Origin: Vulcanimicrobiota bacterium
Lineage (GTDB): Bacteria; Vulcanimicrobiota; Vulcanimicrobiia; Vulcanimicrobiales; Vulcanimicrobiaceae
Direction of reading: 5' to 3'
Length of the DNA stretch: 6,871 nt
Assembly: GCA_013043945.1 (NCBI GenBank)
Contig: JABEUW010000036.1
Location: 1 to 6,871 of the forward strand
Shown here: positions 5,565 to 6,871 of the stretch, piece by piece
Layout: the number at the start of each line of letters is the position of its first letter
Numbering within the stretch: position 1 is the stretch's first letter
Made by a program: the position numbers and the translations under genes
Notes under the pieces: generated by a model
Told to the model about the DNA's origin: nothing
The model's input: only the letters and a program-made list of their open reading frames with translations
The model's database searches: none

Positions 5565-6871
5565 TTCGTCGCCTGCTCATCGCCAATCGCGGCGAAATTG
5601 CCATCCGCGTCGCGCGGACCGCGCACGAAATGGGCATCGCCGCACTCGGAATCTATTCGACCGCCGACGAGCGCGCCTGCCACGTTCGCTCGATGGATGA
5701 AGCGCGCTGCATCGGCCCGGCGCTCGCCCGCGACTCGTACCTGAATATCGAAGCCGTGCTCGGTGCGGCGCGTGCGATGGGCGCCGATGCCGTTCATCCG
5801 GGATACGGCTTTCTCTCCGAACGCGCCGATTTCGCACGCGCCGTGCTCGATGCAGGGCTCATTTTCGTCGGCCCGAGCCCCGAAGCGATGGCGGCGATGG
5901 GCAGCAAAATCGAAGCGAAGCAGAAGGCTCGCGCCGCCGACGTGCCGGTGATTCCCGGCTACGACGGCGCCGCGCAAGATCTCGCGACGTTGCGCGCTCG
6001 TGCCGAAGAGATCGGCTTCCCGCTCCTCATTAAAGCGAGCGCCGGCGGCGGCGGGCGCGGCATGCGCGTCGTCGATTCGATCGGCGAATTCGATGAAGCG
6101 CTCGACGCAGCAAAGCGCGAAGCGCTCGCCGCATTCGGCGACGAGAGCGTCCTCCTCGAACGCTACCTCCGCTCGCCGCGGCATATCGAGTTTCAGATTC
6201 TCGGCGATTCCTACGGCAATATCGTTCACTTCGGCGAACGCGAGTGTTCGATTCAACGCCGCCACCAGAAGGTCGTCGAAGAGGCGCCCAGCACGGTAGT
6301 TTCGCCGGAACTGCGAGCGCAAATGGGAGAGGCGGCGCTGCGCGCGGCCCGCAGCGTCGGATACAGCAATGCGGGGACGGCGGAATTCATGCTCGATTCC
6401 GACGATTCGTTCTATTTTCTCGAAATGAACGCACGCTTGCAGGTCGAGCACCCGATAACGGAGTTCGTCTACGGGCTCGATCTCGTGGAGTGGCAGATAC
6501 GCGTTGCATCGGGCGAACGGTTGCCATTTTCGCAAGAGCAGATCCAACCGCGCGGCGCGGCGATCGAGGTGCGCATCTGCGCCGAAGATCCCTCGATGCA
6601 GATGCTCCCATCGACGGGCACGATCGATCGCTGGGAGGTACCGCACCCGTGGGAGGCGCGCGTCGATAGCGGCGTAGCACTCGGTAGCGAAGTGACCTTG
6701 CACTACGATTCGCTGCTGGCAAAGTTAATCGTCGCCGCGCCGACGCGCGAGGAGGCGGTCCGTCGCCTGCAACACGCACTCGATCGCACGCACATCGGCG
6801 GCCTCCGCACGAACCTGCCGCTGCTTCGCTGGATCGCCCAAGATGAAGCCTTCGCGCGCGGCGATACGACG
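5561..6871 (+). CDS. liuD: Acyl-CoA carboxylase alpha subunit, biotin carboxylase part (probable methylcrotonyl-CoA carboxylase); cut by window edge
   Basis: 437 codons are open from the ATG at 5561 to the end without a stop. They cover the biotin carboxylase region: N-terminal IANRGEIAIR (7-16), HPGYGFLSE (79-87), the ATP-grasp glycine loop AGGGGRGM (161-168) with K117 and K158 before it, H208, E275, E288, N290, R292 in RLQVEH, E296 and R338. All of these match the catalytic residues of biotin carboxylase, so the part seen should be active. It carboxylates biotin with ATP and bicarbonate. The usual alpha subunit is about 650 residues, so the linker and C-terminal biotin carrier domain lie beyond the window. 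The start overlaps the hydratase stop as ATGA. Pairing with a methylglutaconyl-CoA-hydratase-like gene favours methylcrotonyl-CoA carboxylase (LiuD, leucine catabolism). Propionyl- or acetyl-CoA carboxylase alpha subunits share these motifs, so the substrate is inferred; the beta subunit that sets it is not in the window. Confidence 0.95.
   Translation, partial: MIRRLLIANRGEIAIRVARTAHEMGIAALGIYSTADERACHVRSMDEARCIGPALARDSYLNIEAVLGAARAMGADAVHPGYGFLSERADFARAVLDAGLIFVGPSPEAMAAMGSKIEAKQKARAADVPVIPGYDGAAQDLATLRARAEEIGFPLLIKASAGGGGRGMRVVDSIGEFDEALDAAKREALAAFGDESVLLERYLRSPRHIEFQILGDSYGNIVHFGERECSIQRRHQKVVEEAPSTVVSPELRAQMGEAALRAARSVGYSNAGTAEFMLDSDDSFYFLEMNARLQVEHPITEFVYGLDLVEWQIRVASGERLPFSQEQIQPRGAAIEVRICAEDPSMQMLPSTGTIDRWEVPHPWEARVDSGVALGSEVTLHYDSLLAKLIVAAPTREEAVRRLQHALDRTHIGGLRTNLPLLRWIAQDEAFARGDTT

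Noticed and set aside
5447..6703. Minus-strand open frame of about 418 codons across the hydratase and carboxylase genes.
   Set aside because: It is a GC-driven shadow: Arg/Ala/His-rich with no recognisable motif, opposite two genes with complete catalytic motifs.

Overview
The window is a tightly packed, GC-rich bacterial chromosome segment (visibly about 60% or more GC, not counted exactly). It has almost no non-coding DNA: the longest gap between called genes is 40 bases, and several neighbours overlap. Signal peptides, a probable Tat lipoprotein and a membrane cytochrome point to a cell with a periplasm or equivalent outer compartment. The taxon cannot be fixed from sequence alone. An uncultivated soil lineage such as Eremiobacterota would fit the style, but that is only an impression.

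Left part (1-1384): the minus strand carries the beginning of an unknown gene (83 to before 1) and a secreted protein of unknown function with a Cys-Cys-Pro motif (814-113). On the plus strand, a secreted cupredoxin (800-1384) with a full type 1 copper ligand set starts head-to-head with the secreted protein. The two start regions overlap by 15 bases.

Middle part (4741-1364, minus strand): a four-gene directional run that looks like one operon. In order of transcription it encodes a four-helix membrane cytochrome b of the b561/Ni-hydrogenase type, a sulfite-oxidase-fold molybdopterin oxidoreductase exported by a Tat/lipoprotein signal, an exported ferritin-like four-helix protein, and a membrane HD-GYP protein predicted to degrade cyclic di-GMP. 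Junctions are an ATGA overlap, 24 bases and 7 bases. The cytochrome and Mo enzyme form a recognisable pair in which the membrane haem protein exchanges electrons between the quinone pool and the periplasmic Mo centre. The ferritin-like and HD-GYP genes extend this unit and suggest, by inference only, that envelope redox state and c-di-GMP signalling are linked here. The HD-GYP gene ends 21 bases inside the convergent cupredoxin gene.

Right part (4782-6871, plus strand): a catabolic operon divergent from the cytochrome gene across 40 bases. It holds an enoyl-CoA hydratase that most resembles bacterial methylglutaconyl-CoA hydratase (LiuC), followed with an ATGA overlap by the biotin carboxylase part of an acyl-CoA carboxylase alpha subunit (probably methylcrotonyl-CoA carboxylase, LiuD), which runs off the end. 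Together they suggest leucine/isovalerate breakdown, the carboxylase acting one step before the hydratase.

No tRNA, rRNA, CRISPR array, insertion sequence, long repeat or convincing rho-independent terminator was seen. Nothing in the window is clearly a wholly new system. The most unusual point is the addition of a c-di-GMP phosphodiesterase gene to a Mo-enzyme/cytochrome/ferritin-like operon.
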